Under the pieces are notes generated by a model. The model made no database searches. It was given only the letters and a program-made list of their open reading frames with translations, and was not told the DNA's origin. DNA of 64,000 nucleotides from an uncultured Oscillospiraceae bacterium. GTDB lineage: Bacteria > Bacillota > Clostridia > Oscillospirales > Acutalibacteraceae. Numbering within the stretch: the first letter of the stretch is position 1; the number at the start of each line of letters is the position of its first letter. The position numbers and the translations under genes were made by a program. The stretch spans positions 1-64,000 of the forward strand of contig CATXDC010000011.1 in the NCBI GenBank assembly GCA_958366985.1, written 5' to 3'. Below, piece by piece: positions 49,339-58,329 of the stretch.

Positions 49339-50589
49339 TTATTCACTCTTACTATTTACAATTTCAATTTCGGTAACTCGCCTTGAATCGGTTTTTGTAA
49401 CAGTTACGGTAAAGTTCTGATATGTAAATGTGTCGCCCAGTTCGGGAATCTTTCCGAGCTGATACATTACCCAGCCGCTTACAGTGACAAAATCATATTC
49501 CTCTTCCGGAGTGCAGCCGAAATACTCCATCATATCTTCAAAATTAATTGAGCAATCTATTATAAATCGGTTTTCGCCTACTTTTCGTATCTCTTCCAAA
49601 ACCTCTTCATGTTCGTCGTAGATTTCTCCTACAAGCTCTTCCAGAATATCCTCTATGGTTATAATACCGACAGTTCCGCCGAACTCATCAACTACCACTG
49701 CCATATGTACCTTGGAGCGCTGCATAAGCCTTAAAAGCTTAAAGACAAGCATATTCTCCGAAACATAAATTGTTTCTCGCATAAGGTCGGTGACACGAAG
49801 ATATTTGTTATCGTGCTTATTGTAAAAATCTTTCTGATATATAACTCCTGTAATGTTATCAAGGGTTTCTTTATAGACGGGTATTCTCGAAAATCCGCTC
49901 TCTCTGAATACACGCTCAAGCTCCTCAAGGGAGTCGTCCTCTTCCACAGCCTCAACATCTACACGGGGAGTGAGTATTTCGGAAACCTCAAGGTCACCGA
50001 AATCGAGAGCCGACCTTAAAAGCTCGCCCTCATGGCTGTCTATAACTCCGTCCTGCTGAACCTCGTCCACAATGGTTTTAAGCTCTTCTTCAGTAATACC
50101 GCTCTTTTTATCTCCGATTTTTGCAAGCTTCATCAAAAGCTTCTTCCACTGAGAAAAAAGGAAGTTTACAGGCTTTAAGCAGATAATCAGCACACGCATA
50201 ATAGGTGCGGAAAATTTTGAGAAGCTCTCGGGCTTTTCCTTTGCAATGCTTTTGGGAGATATTTCACCGAAAATCAGCACTACAATTGTCATTACGATAG
50301 TTGAAATTGTGACTCCGGCATCTCCTAACCATTTTGTAAATATAGCCGTTGCCAAAGAAGCAGAAGCGATATTTACGATATTGTTGCCTATAAGGATAGT
50401 CGAAAGAAGATTATCGTAATCTTCAAAAATCTTAAGCGCCAACTTGGCTTTTTTATCGCCGTCAGCAGCCATTTTTTTCATTCTGATTTGATTAAGTGAG
50501 GTAAACGCTGTTTCTGTTGCCGAAAAATAGGCGGACAATAATATAAGCACCGCCAAAACTGCAATATACAGTGCACTTTCACTTTCCAT
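49339..50589 (-). CDS. CNNM/CorC (HlyC)-family membrane protein with CBS pair
   Basis: A 416-aa protein. The N-terminal CNNM (DUF21) part has four helices ('LSAYFSATETAFTSLNQIRMKKMA' is the diagnostic segment). Two CBS domains follow (about 210-330, 'MTPRVDV'-like 'LTPRVDVEAVEED', 'VVDEFGGTVGIITIEDILEELVGEI'), and a C-terminal CorC_HlyC transporter-associated domain ends the protein. Relatives export Mg2+ or Co2+; older 'haemolysin' names are misleading. It is the last gene of the six-gene minus-strand operon. Confidence 0.88.
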   Translation of the reverse strand: MESESALYIAVLAVLILLSAYFSATETAFTSLNQIRMKKMAADGDKKAKLALKIFEDYDNLLSTILIGNNIVNIASASLATAIFTKWLGDAGVTISTIVMTIVVLIFGEISPKSIAKEKPESFSKFSAPIMRVLIICLKPVNFLFSQWKKLLMKLAKIGDKKSGITEEELKTIVDEVQQDGVIDSHEGELLRSALDFGDLEVSEILTPRVDVEAVEEDDSLEELERVFRESGFSRIPVYKETLDNITGVIYQKDFYNKHDNKYLRVTDLMRETIYVSENMLVFKLLRLMQRSKVHMAVVVDEFGGTVGIITIEDILEELVGEIYDEHEEVLEEIRKVGENRFIIDCSINFEDMMEYFGCTPEEEYDFVTVSGWVMYQLGKIPELGDTFTYQNFTVTVTKTDSRRVTEIEIVNSKSE

Positions 50590-50647
50590 TTAAAATAATC
50601 ACTCCAAATTTATCTTTTTGCACTATGGACAAAAGAGATTTGTCCAT

Positions 50648-51334
50648 TTATATTTCACACTGGTTTTCTTCTTTCCAGATGAGCTTTTCGCCTATTATCT
50701 GTGCTTCACAATACTCTTTAAGGAGCTCTGCGGCGGTTTTAGCGGCATTTTCGGCGCTTTCGTGACTTCCGAAAGCATAGATGCACATAAGGATTTCTCT
50801 CTCTCCTTCATCTATTTTTGAACGCTGGCTGTCACTTGTGGGATTACCGAAAAAACCTTCACTGTCACGCATTGCGGGGAGATTTTCAACATTCACCGCT
50901 TCTCTGCCTATGCCCTGATAGCTTGTTCCCTCTGGAGAAACTGTCAGTTCAAGGGGCGGATTGATACTCGAAACATCAAAGGTGCTTATTGAAAAGCCTG
51001 TGGTTATGGAAACAAGATTATTTATATCCACAACGTTATTGATTCTGTAAAGACCTTTGCCTTTTACAACTCTTCTGAGCATTGCCTCAGCTGCATTGCG
51101 GTAGCGGTGAGGATCTTTGCCTACGGCTTTATAGCAAAGACGAGTATTTGCGATTTCTTCCTTTTTCATTATTTCATCAAGAGGAAGAGTCTCTTCGATT
51201 TTTTCACATTCTCCCGCAATAAGCTCCAGAAGCTTTTCACTGCTCTTTTCTGCCTTTACATTGGCATGGATAAGATATGCAGCAGCCTTTTCATATTTTC
51301 TTGTCAGCTCATCTGATATTGTGACTTTAATCAT
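50648..51334 (-). CDS. Stand-alone B3/B4 (PheRS beta-type) domain protein
   Basis: A 228-aa protein built around the B3/B4 domain found in the phenylalanyl-tRNA synthetase beta subunit ('RYRNAAEAMLRRVVKGKGLYRINNVVDINNLVSITTGFSISTFDVSSI', 'RDSEGFFGNPTSDSQRSKI'). In PheRS this domain edits mischarged Tyr-tRNA-Phe. Free forms are called COG3382 and may act as trans-editing factors. Its ATG overlaps the upstream GNAT stop (ATGA), so translation is coupled. Confidence 0.85.
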   Translation of the reverse strand: MIKVTISDELTRKYEKAAAYLIHANVKAEKSSEKLLELIAGECEKIEETLPLDEIMKKEEIANTRLCYKAVGKDPHRYRNAAEAMLRRVVKGKGLYRINNVVDINNLVSITTGFSISTFDVSSINPPLELTVSPEGTSYQGIGREAVNVENLPAMRDSEGFFGNPTSDSQRSKIDEGEREILMCIYAFGSHESAENAAKTAAELLKEYCEAQIIGEKLIWKEENQCEI

Positions 51335-51840
51335 TTTTCATCTTCCTTTTCAGCAAGACGGCAAAGAGCTTCTCTGTCAAGACGGTATACAGTCCAGTCG
51401 GACATCGCCTTTGCGCCCATGCTCTTATAAAACTCAATAGAGGGCTTATTCCAGTTAAGACAAACCCAGTCCATTCTTCCGTCGCCACGGCTGTATGCAG
51501 CATTTGCAACTGCCATAAACAGGGCTTTGCCTATTCCCTTGCCTCTCATATGGGGATAGACAAAAAGATCTTCAAGATACATATTTGCTCTGCCCAAAAA
51601 GGTTGAATAGTTTCTGAAATAAAGGGCAAAGCCTGCGGTTTCGCCGTTATACTCAGCAAGAATTACAGCAGCTTCATTTCGGACAAAAACAGATTCCCTG
51701 ATATCTTCCTGTGTTGCAGTAACCTCGTCGAGCATTTTTTCGTACTCGGCAATTCCTCTTATAAGATTATATATTGTTCCGGCATCTGACGGCTCTGCGT
51801 CACGCAGAACAAGATTTTCTATTTCTGTTTTGTAATTCAT
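51331..51840 (-). CDS. GNAT-family N-acetyltransferase
   Basis: A 169-aa GNAT of the diamine acetyltransferase-like type. 'EDLFVYPHMRGKGIGKALFMAVANAAYSRG' contains the acetyl-CoA motif RGKGIG, and 'WVCLNWNKPSIEFYKSMGAKAMSDWTVYRLD' is the typical end (spermidine acetyltransferase-like). ATG 51840 gives normal spacing to GAGGTAA; the ATG two codons upstream touches that site. Coupled with the B3/B4 gene. Confidence 0.87.
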   Translation of the reverse strand: MNYKTEIENLVLRDAEPSDAGTIYNLIRGIAEYEKMLDEVTATQEDIRESVFVRNEAAVILAEYNGETAGFALYFRNYSTFLGRANMYLEDLFVYPHMRGKGIGKALFMAVANAAYSRGDGRMDWVCLNWNKPSIEFYKSMGAKAMSDWTVYRLDREALCRLAEKEDEK

Positions 51841-51851
51841 AATCATTTACC

Positions 51852-53570
51852 TCAGCAGCTCATAAATTCAAGAAAATCGGTTGAAAGAGTAAAGAGAGAA
51901 TTTCTTATGCAGTCCATATCAACGGGCATTTCACGGCGTGTTTTCTCATCAGCAACGGCTATCTTTTTCTTGGTTTGACTGTAATCATATTTGACGGATT
52001 TTAATATCCTGTGAGCCTTTTCACAAAGCTCCGGGGACTGTCTTGAAAGATAAAGAAGCTTATTGATGTCCCTTATTCCCTGCCAGAGCTTTTCAAGACG
52101 TACAGACATATGAGTCTGTGGATTCTCTGCATCGGGGAGATCGGGATAAACAAGGAAACAGTCACCGGACTCAAAACTTACGTGAGTTGTATCCTCAAGG
52201 GGATTTTCTACCCATGCGTCATAAGCCCATCTTAAAAATCCGTTTGCACCGAGGGATGACGCAAAGAAAATTGTCCAGTAGCTTTCTGCCGGCATACTGT
52301 ATGTAAAGCTGTTGGGGAAATGTCCTACACAGGTATAAACAGTTGTCTTTAAATCGGGATGATCCCCTCTTCTTACGCACAGCTGTTTATAATCACCGAT
52401 TGCGCCTTTAAGAGGCTCAGAACCTACACTTATACTGTCCATTCTGTCAATAAGCGGGAAGAATTTTGAACCGAAATGATCCATTGCCGCTGCCTTTTTG
52501 AAAGCCTTGCCTTCAGAGTTTTTAACGCTGTCAATAAGATCATAGGTCTTTTTCATTCTCGCACGCTCATCAACACCGATATATATCCTCTCGAACCAGC
52601 CTTTTTCCTCAGTGTGTTTCATAAGCGCTTTGAGGAACTGACCCCATACCTTCTTGTATTTACGCTTTCCGGGTTTGGGAGATATGGATTTTGTCTTTCC
52701 CTTTTTCGCATCTAAATATGTAATTTTATTGCCCCATGGAATAAGGCTGTAACAGACAATCTTATCGGCAATTCCAAGATCTATACAAAAACTTACCCAT
52801 TTGTCAAAATCGGTAAAATCAAATTCAAAAACATTGCCGGGCTTTTTAGTCCATTTTATCATTGAGGGATATTCGCCATAGGTCTGTCCGTTCCATGGCT
52901 CCTCAACGATACTTGCTGTTATGGCGTGTCCGCCCATTTTCTTATAGAGAAGCATATGATCCTTTAAAATTTCAAAATGCTTTTCACTGAACGGTTCAAC
53001 ACCATAATACTGGGCTACACGGTAAGGATACTGCCAAAGCTCTATATCAAAAAGATAATCCTCCGGCTTCGGCATAGTGATAGCCAAAACCTGTACAGAA
53101 TATGGTATTTCCTGTGTCTCGCCTGAATCGTGATTTTTAACTGCAAGCCTTCCTGTGTATGTGCCTGACTTTACTTCTTCGGGAATGTCGAAATTAATCC
53201 AGACACTTTGTACAGAGCCCGCTTTCATGGAAACCGGTTCATCTGACCAGAGCACATCGGGGAAACTCTCTCGGCTTTTGTCATCCTTTTTTCCGTTTCC
53301 TACAAAGGCTTTGGTATCCTTTACAAAAACACATTTTGCACAATCGGACGGAAGCTTTTCTCCGTCATTTCGTGTAAACTCAGTCATCTCTATGGAAACA
53401 GCGGAAATATCTTTATCAAGGCTCAGTATCACTGCCTGACCGCAGCATCTGTCTCCTCTCCAAGCCCACAGATTGCTGTGTGAATTTGAAGCATTAAGAA
53501 GCTCTTCATACTGTTTATCAGTAAAATGAAGATTTGTTGTAACCGCCAAAGCGTTAAAGGTTTTCTGCAT
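51852..53570 (-). CDS. Cytoplasmic DUF4091-domain protein
   Basis: A 572-aa protein without a signal peptide. An N-terminal beta domain ends with 'SGTYTGRLAVKNHDSGETQEIPYSVQVL'. A TIM-barrel-like central part follows ('FDIELWQYPYRVAQYYGVEPFSEKHFEILKDHM', 'ERIYIGVDERARM'), and then the DUF4091 region ('ESYWTIFFASSLGANGFLRWAYDAWVENPLEDT'). It is a paralogue in domain terms of the secreted DUF4091 protein in the middle of the window, but is cytoplasmic. Family members are glycosidase-like with no fixed substrate. It is the third gene of the six-gene operon. Confidence 0.82.
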   Translation of the reverse strand: MQKTFNALAVTTNLHFTDKQYEELLNASNSHSNLWAWRGDRCCGQAVILSLDKDISAVSIEMTEFTRNDGEKLPSDCAKCVFVKDTKAFVGNGKKDDKSRESFPDVLWSDEPVSMKAGSVQSVWINFDIPEEVKSGTYTGRLAVKNHDSGETQEIPYSVQVLAITMPKPEDYLFDIELWQYPYRVAQYYGVEPFSEKHFEILKDHMLLYKKMGGHAITASIVEEPWNGQTYGEYPSMIKWTKKPGNVFEFDFTDFDKWVSFCIDLGIADKIVCYSLIPWGNKITYLDAKKGKTKSISPKPGKRKYKKVWGQFLKALMKHTEEKGWFERIYIGVDERARMKKTYDLIDSVKNSEGKAFKKAAAMDHFGSKFFPLIDRMDSISVGSEPLKGAIGDYKQLCVRRGDHPDLKTTVYTCVGHFPNSFTYSMPAESYWTIFFASSLGANGFLRWAYDAWVENPLEDTTHVSFESGDCFLVYPDLPDAENPQTHMSVRLEKLWQGIRDINKLLYLSRQSPELCEKAHRILKSVKYDYSQTKKKIAVADEKTRREMPVDMDCIRNSLFTLSTDFLEFMSC

Positions 53571-53583
53571 CTTTCTCTACCTC

Positions 53584-54381
53584 TCAGTCTATATTCTCTG
53601 CCATCTCTTTAAGCTTTTCTTCCGCAAGCTTTACGTGGTAAAGACCATTGCCGTATTCTCTTACATAATTAAAGAGCTCCTCAGCCTCTTCCTTTTCGCC
53701 TTTCCAGAGATGAATGCATGCCATACGATAAGAATTGCACACTGACTGGAGCTTTGTAAACTTTATATTTTCAAAAAATTGCTGTCCTTCCATGGCTCCT
53801 ACGGGATCTTTTTTTATAAAGGCAATTGCGCTTTCAGCGAATTCTCTCATTGCACTAAAGCCAGCCTTTACATTCACAGGATAATTTTCTGATCTTGAAA
53901 GCTCGGAAATCTTTCTCTCAGCCACCTCCAAAGAGGCGCAGTCGCCACGATGGAAATAACAGTTTATGATAAGGTTATAGTAGAGCATAAGCTCCTGGGG
54001 AAGAAGCGAATACTCGGGTACTCTCGATGCAAGATATCTGAGCGCCTGAGCTGAATCTCCCATATAGTAAAGGGCCTTTGCGATTTCCAGACGGCAGATT
54101 ATTTTTCCGTAGTAGCTTTTTGTAAATTTTTCAAACTCACCGTAAAAACCGAGATAATCCTCTGGATTACAGTCCTCATCCAAAAGATTTTTATACTTTG
54201 CAAGAACTACACGGCGTATTTTAGTTGACATTATTACACACAAAAAAAGTACGGCTAAAGAAATAAAAATATTTTGAAGATAAAAAGCTGCCACACCCAT
54301 GGCGCAGACATAAAGCGCACCGAAAAACAGCTGCTTTAAAATATATGCGTTGAGCATTTTCTTGTATTTTTTCTGATCCAA
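53584..54381 (-). CDS. Hypothetical membrane protein with TPR-like helical domain
   Basis: A 265-aa protein with two hydrophobic helices (about 13-29 and 32-48) followed by a soluble helical part with repeat-like pairs ('AKALYYMGDSAQALRYLASRVPEYSLL', 'IHLWKGEKEEAEELFNYVREYG'), resembling tetratricopeptide repeats. It starts with TTG after a strong GGAGGAAA site. No specific family recognised. Second gene of the operon, 15 bases after the DUF1015 gene. Confidence 0.7.
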   Translation of the reverse strand: MDQKKYKKMLNAYILKQLFFGALYVCAMGVAAFYLQNIFISLAVLFLCVIMSTKIRRVVLAKYKNLLDEDCNPEDYLGFYGEFEKFTKSYYGKIICRLEIAKALYYMGDSAQALRYLASRVPEYSLLPQELMLYYNLIINCYFHRGDCASLEVAERKISELSRSENYPVNVKAGFSAMREFAESAIAFIKKDPVGAMEGQQFFENIKFTKLQSVCNSYRMACIHLWKGEKEEAEELFNYVREYGNGLYHVKLAEEKLKEMAENID

Positions 54382-54396
54382 TTTATTTCCTCCTGA

Positions 54397-55641
54397 TTAA
54401 GAAAGGGGATGTATGAAAAGTCCGCTTAAAAGCTTTGGTTCAAACCATGTGGATTTCGGAGGCATAATCATATTTGCATCGGCAATATCCATAAGCTCTT
54501 TAACGGTAACAGGATAAACAGCAAAAGCTGTGCCACCGGTTTTATCGGCACGGATTTTAAGTTCTTCAAGACCTCTTATACCGCCTACAAAGTCAATCCT
54601 CTTATCGGTTCTCGGATCTTTTATTCCTAAAACCGGGTCGAGAAGATTTTTCTGAAGAATTGAAACATCAAGGGAATCAACAGGATTTTCCGTGCTGAAT
54701 GTACCCTCCTTAGCTTTAAGAGAATACCATTCTCCCTCAAGATACATTCCGAAAGTGTGCTGCTCCTGTGGTTTATAGGGCTCGGCACCCTGTTTCTGTA
54801 TATAAAATTTCTCTTCGATTTCCTTTAAATATTCCTCGGCGGTTTTTCCGTTAAGGTCATGGACAACTCGGTTATAGTCCATTATTGCAAGTTCCTGAGC
54901 TGGGAAAGCAACTGCAAGGAAAAAGTTAAATTCCTCTTCCCCTGTATATCCGGGATGCTGTTTTCTTCTCTCAATTCCGACTTTAACGGCAGAAGCACAC
55001 CTGTGATGTCCGTCGGCAATATAGAGAGCCGGTGTTTTATCAAACACTGCCCTGAGCTTTTCATTTATCTCAGCGTCATCTATAACCCATACTGTCTGCT
55101 GAACTCCGGCAGCATCTGCGAAGTCATAAACAGGAGAATGAGTTTCCTGCCAGGATGATATTATTTTTTCTGTTTCTCCGTCAGAAGAATATGTTAAAAA
55201 TATAGGTCCTGTATTAGCGTTGCAGGTATCAACGTGGCGGATTCTGTCCTCTTCTTTATCGGCTCTTGTAAGCTCATGCTTTTTGATAATTCCGTTTATA
55301 TAATCATCAATTCCCGCACAGCCTACAAGTCCCGTCTGACTTCTTCCGTCCATTATCTGACGGTAAATATAAAAGCACGGATTTTCATCCTGTATGCAGA
55401 TTCCGTCCTTTGTAAGCTTTTCGAGATTTTCCTTTGCCTTTAAATAAACTGACTCGTCATAAATATAGGTGCTTTCAGGTAAATCTATTTCAGCCTTATC
55501 AACATGAAGAAATGAAAGGGGATTGCCTTTGACAGCCTCTCTCGCCTCTTCACTGCTCATTACATCATAGGGTAATGCAGCCACTTTCTGTGCATATTCA
55601 TTCTTAGGTCTTACTCCGCAAAAAGGTTTAAATACAGCCAT
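54397..55641 (-). CDS. DUF1015-family protein
   Basis: A 414-aa cytoplasmic protein of the DUF1015 family (SpoOJ/ParA-ParB-repressor-like in old names). Hallmarks: 'FKPFCGVRPKNEYAQKVAALPYDVMSSEEAR' at the start, 'ADGHHRCASAVKV' in the middle and 'VYPVTVKELMDIADANMIMPPKSTWFEPKLLSGLFIHPL' at the end. It is highly conserved in Clostridia and often next to D-3-phosphoglycerate dehydrogenase or serine genes, but function is not proven. It is the first gene of the operon running to the CorC-type gene. Confidence 0.9.
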   Translation of the reverse strand: MAVFKPFCGVRPKNEYAQKVAALPYDVMSSEEAREAVKGNPLSFLHVDKAEIDLPESTYIYDESVYLKAKENLEKLTKDGICIQDENPCFYIYRQIMDGRSQTGLVGCAGIDDYINGIIKKHELTRADKEEDRIRHVDTCNANTGPIFLTYSSDGETEKIISSWQETHSPVYDFADAAGVQQTVWVIDDAEINEKLRAVFDKTPALYIADGHHRCASAVKVGIERRKQHPGYTGEEEFNFFLAVAFPAQELAIMDYNRVVHDLNGKTAEEYLKEIEEKFYIQKQGAEPYKPQEQHTFGMYLEGEWYSLKAKEGTFSTENPVDSLDVSILQKNLLDPVLGIKDPRTDKRIDFVGGIRGLEELKIRADKTGGTAFAVYPVTVKELMDIADANMIMPPKSTWFEPKLLSGLFIHPLS

Positions 55642-55774
55642 TTCGCCGTTACCTCCTGTATATATAAAACTATTTTATAATAATACCATATTCCCTTATA
55701 AAAATAAAGACAAAGTTACGCTTTCAAAGCTCTGTATTCCAAAGGAACACGGACTTAAAAACTTACTCTAAAAA

Positions 55775-56905
55775 TTATATCATTCCTTTGTTGTGCGCAT
55801 ACTTTGCAGCCTCAGATGCAGCTTTACGCAAATTCTCTTCGGCATTATCTTTTATTTCTTCAAAAGGCAGATGTTCTGGGTTTGATGAAAACACCTTTTC
55901 TATTCCCATTGCCTTTATTCTTTCATCTGCTGCAAGAACTTCTCCGCACACTGCGATAACAGGAGTTTTGCCACTCAGAGAAGCTACTCCGAAAGGAACC
56001 TTACCCTGAGAAGTTTGGCTGTCAAGGCGTCCCTCTCCCGTTATGACAAGGTCGACGTTCTGTGCCCTGTGTGCAAAATCCGTCTTTTCCAGAATTACAT
56101 CAATTCCCCTTTTTAGCTCAGCACCAAAAACCGCACACAGTCCTGCGCCAAGTCCTCCGGCAGCTCCTGCTCCCTCTGAATTTGAAATATCTTTTCCCGT
56201 ATAACTGTCAAAGAGTTTTCCTAAATTTCTGAGTCCGTTGTCGAGAAGCTGCACCTCGGATTCATTTGCTCCCTTTTGTGGAGCAAAAACATATGCTGCT
56301 CCGTTTTCACCGTAAAGGGGATTTTTAACATCGCAGAGAACTGTTATTTTGCAGTTTTTAACTTTAGGCGCAATGCCTGATAAATCAAAGCTTTTTATTT
56401 CGGAAAGATTCCCTGAACAGATACGCTCTATCTCACCTTTTGCAGAATAAAAACGTCCGCCGAGATACTGGATTAATCCGCATCCGCCGTCAGTGGTGGC
56501 AGTACCGCCGATACCTAAAATTATATTTTGACATCCTCTTTTTACAGCGTCTGAAATCACCATACCTACGCCGTGAGTTGATGCATAAAGCGGTTTTCTT
56601 TCATCAGAAAGATAAAGTCCGCAGGCAGAGGCCGCTTCAATAATGGCGGTATTATCTTTTAAAATTCCGTATTCCGCCCTTATGGGATTACCTAAATGAT
56701 CGACAATTCGGCATGAAATTTTTTCTCCTGAAAGACTGCTTAAAAAAGCATCTACGGTTCCCTCTCCGCCGTCGGCAACTGGAATAAGTTCTATATCTAA
56801 TTCGGAAGAAATATTTTTCAGGAATTCCTCTTTAATTATTTTTTCGGCTTCATAGGAAGTAAAAGTCCCTTTAAAGGAATCCGCTGCAATTATAATTTTT
56901 TTCAT
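55775..56905 (-). CDS. Glycerate kinase, GarK/GlxK type
   Basis: A 376-aa enzyme that phosphorylates D-glycerate to 2-phosphoglycerate in most GarK relatives. Motifs: 'IAADSFKGTFTSYEAEKII', 'VADGGEGTVDAF', 'GIGGTATTDGGCGLIQYLGGRFY' and 'VITGEGRLDSQTSQGKVPFGVA'. The start at 56905 has AAAGGGGAA upstream; the in-frame upstream Met reads through this site. It stands alone between the operon and the tRNA genes. Confidence 0.92.
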   Translation of the reverse strand: MKKIIIAADSFKGTFTSYEAEKIIKEEFLKNISSELDIELIPVADGGEGTVDAFLSSLSGEKISCRIVDHLGNPIRAEYGILKDNTAIIEAASACGLYLSDERKPLYASTHGVGMVISDAVKRGCQNIILGIGGTATTDGGCGLIQYLGGRFYSAKGEIERICSGNLSEIKSFDLSGIAPKVKNCKITVLCDVKNPLYGENGAAYVFAPQKGANESEVQLLDNGLRNLGKLFDSYTGKDISNSEGAGAAGGLGAGLCAVFGAELKRGIDVILEKTDFAHRAQNVDLVITGEGRLDSQTSQGKVPFGVASLSGKTPVIAVCGEVLAADERIKAMGIEKVFSSNPEHLPFEEIKDNAEENLRKAASEAAKYAHNKGMI

Positions 56906-57078
56906 AAAGAATTCCCCTTTCACGGTTTAGCAAAAAACAAAAGGCAAATTTAATTGTCACAGCATTATGATATAACAATATCGCCTTTATAACAAGAACT
57001 CTTTATTTTCGCAAAATTTACAGAAAATCCGCAATTTAAAATTTATTTCGCCATTTTAAAATTTTTTTCAAAAAACTC

Positions 57079-57107
57079 TTGACGTAACAAAACAGGTGTG
57101 GTATATT
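57079..57107 (+). promoter_or_regulatory. tRNA operon promoter
   Basis: TTGACG, 17-base spacer, TATATT, 35 bases before tRNA-Thr. Confidence 0.85.
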
Positions 57108-57141
57108 ATACAAGCGTTCTTCACAGAACACAATGAAAAAC

Positions 57142-57217
57142 GCTGGTGTAGCTCAGTTGGTAGAGCAGCTGATTTGTAATCAGCAGGTCGGGGGTTCGAG
57201 TCCGTCCACCAGCTCCA
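57142..57217 (+). tRNA. tRNA-Thr (anticodon TGT)
   Basis: 76 nt with a complete cloverleaf: acceptor GCTGGTG/CACCAGC, anticodon loop TTTGTAA within the stem CTGAT/ATCAG, T-arm GGTTCGAGTCC, discriminator T and an encoded CCA. Confidence 0.97.
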
Positions 57218-57223
57218 TAATGT

Positions 57224-57308
57224 GGGAGAGTTCCCGAGCGGCCAAAGGGAACAGACTGTAAATCTGTCGTCACTGACTTCGGTGGTTCGAATCCACCCTC
57301 TCCCACCA
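57224..57308 (+). tRNA. tRNA-Tyr (anticodon GTA)
   Basis: 85-nt type II tRNA with acceptor GGGAGAG/CTCTCCC, anticodon loop CTGTAAA (GTA), a long variable arm (CGTCACTGACTTCGGTG region), T-arm GGTTCGAATCC and an encoded CCA. It is co-transcribed with tRNA-Thr and ends before a terminator. Its 3' half recurs downstream. Confidence 0.97.
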
Positions 57309-57346
57309 GATTTAGACTGAATGCTTTGCATTCAGTCTTTTTCTTT
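57253..57346 (+). repeat. Direct repeat copy 1: 3' half of the tRNA-Tyr unit (attL-like)
   Basis: 94 nt from the anticodon stem through the variable and T arms, CCA and the tRNA terminator hairpin. It matches copy 2 at 92 of 94 positions, without gaps. In a tRNA-targeted insertion this would be the side with the intact tRNA. Confidence 0.85.
57314..57346 (+). terminator. tRNA operon terminator
   Basis: AGACTGAATG, loop CTTTG, CATTCAGTCT, then TTTTCTTT. It lies within the repeat and is duplicated at 59151-59183. Confidence 0.9.
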
Positions 57347-57658
57347 ATGTTTTTTTATTCAATAACTCTGATACCAAGGCCGACCTCTAAAATATCTCAT
57401 CTGTGTAAACGGCTGCAAAAGTAACATTGACAGCTCTATGTTTTTTGTTTTATCTTAAAGTTAATTTACTGATTCCAAATTTAAATAAAGTAGTATACAA
57501 TATTGGAAAATATACTATGGTAAAGCCTGTTTATGTTGACCGTTGACGAGGATATCTGCTCTGCTATTTTGAAAAACATCGAGAAGTAATAGAAAAATTT
57601 ATATATGAGTGTTAGAATACAGGTATGATAATACACAGCTGCAAAGGAGGATATCTAT
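57347..57658. other. Intergenic stretch inside the bracketed segment, no gene seen
   Basis: AT-rich spacer between the tRNA terminator and the WapI-like gene. It holds only an 18-codon ORF (57533-57589) that runs straight into further stops and looks like degraded coding sequence, plus possible weak promoter words (TTGAAA near 57570, TATGAT near 57624). No tRNA, repeat or conserved RNA was recognised. Confidence 0.5.
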
Positions 57659-58111
57659 ATGGAGATATTTTGCCTAAATGGTTATCAGAATGAAAAAATA
57701 CAATTAGAACTTCTTGATGTTTTAGGTTTTCCTGAAGAGATAAGCTATGATGGCGGTTATGGTATTATCTGTCGGCTGTTAATACAAATAGGATGCTACC
57801 ATATAAATTGTGATAAGCTATATTCAGCAACCGGAGCATTATATAGGTTTTCAGATGAATTAAAAAGTTGTTATGCAAACCTAAACGGAACAGCAAAGTA
57901 TAAACTTCGCCTTGAAAATGACTTAACATTTGAAATTGAAATGAAAGACTACGGACAAGCTATTGTAACTGGAAGTTTCCAGGAAATGCCAAGCAAAGAA
58001 AATATTTTTTCCTTTGAAATGGAAACAGATCAATCGTGTTTCCCCTCAGTTATACAAGGGATTGATGTTCTGAAAGAAAGATATGGAGATGAATTTGGAA
58101 TTAGAAAATAG
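57659..58111 (+). CDS. WapI-family immunity-like protein, orphan
   Basis: A 150-aa small soluble protein: 'LELLDVLGFPEEISYDGGYGIICRLLIQIGCYHI', 'LYRFSDELKSCYANLNGTAKY', 'FSFEMETDQSCFPSVIQGIDVLKERYGDEFGI'. This order and these phrases (elLdVlGFPe..sYdGGYd, LnGtAk, fefetDQs) match my memory of WapI-type immunity proteins that neutralise C-terminal toxins of WapA/Rhs-like proteins. No cognate toxin is in the window. A strong AAAGGAGG site precedes the ATG. It lies inside the tRNA-bracketed segment. The family call is moderately secure. Confidence 0.7.
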   Translation: MEIFCLNGYQNEKIQLELLDVLGFPEEISYDGGYGIICRLLIQIGCYHINCDKLYSATGALYRFSDELKSCYANLNGTAKYKLRLENDLTFEIEMKDYGQAIVTGSFQEMPSKENIFSFEMETDQSCFPSVIQGIDVLKERYGDEFGIRK

Positions 58112-58131
58112 CTACTGTGATTTTATTTTAA

Positions 58132-58329
58132 AAATTCCCATCCGCACAAGGATTTGGAGGTATTCCCGACAAGCAAAAATCTCTTATTCTACTTCAGACG
58201 CAAACAAGTGATTTTTACGGAAAAGATGCCCATTTCCTGTGCTTGCTGTGGAACTTTTTACAAAGGGATGGAATGGAAAAGGACTATCTGAACAAGTTGC
58301 ATTTTGTTTTGAAAGGTGAAAATATTTGA
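58132..58329 (+). pseudogene. Start-less C-terminal gene fragment
   Basis: 65 codons are open from just after a TAA to a TGA and read 'GFGGIPDKQKSLILLQTQ...DFYGKDAHFLCLLWNFLQ', which looks like true protein, yet there is no start codon or ribosome site upstream. The stop overlaps the TTG start of the next gene (TTGA), as expected for the end of a once-coupled gene. Probably the surviving 3' end of a deleted gene. Family not recognised. Confidence 0.55.

Noticed and set aside
57068..57331. An 87-aa minus-strand ORF across the two tRNA genes ('WIRTTEVSDDRFTVC...')
   Set aside because: This is the well-known spurious antisense translation of tRNA genes; the bases are fully explained by tRNA-Thr and tRNA-Tyr.
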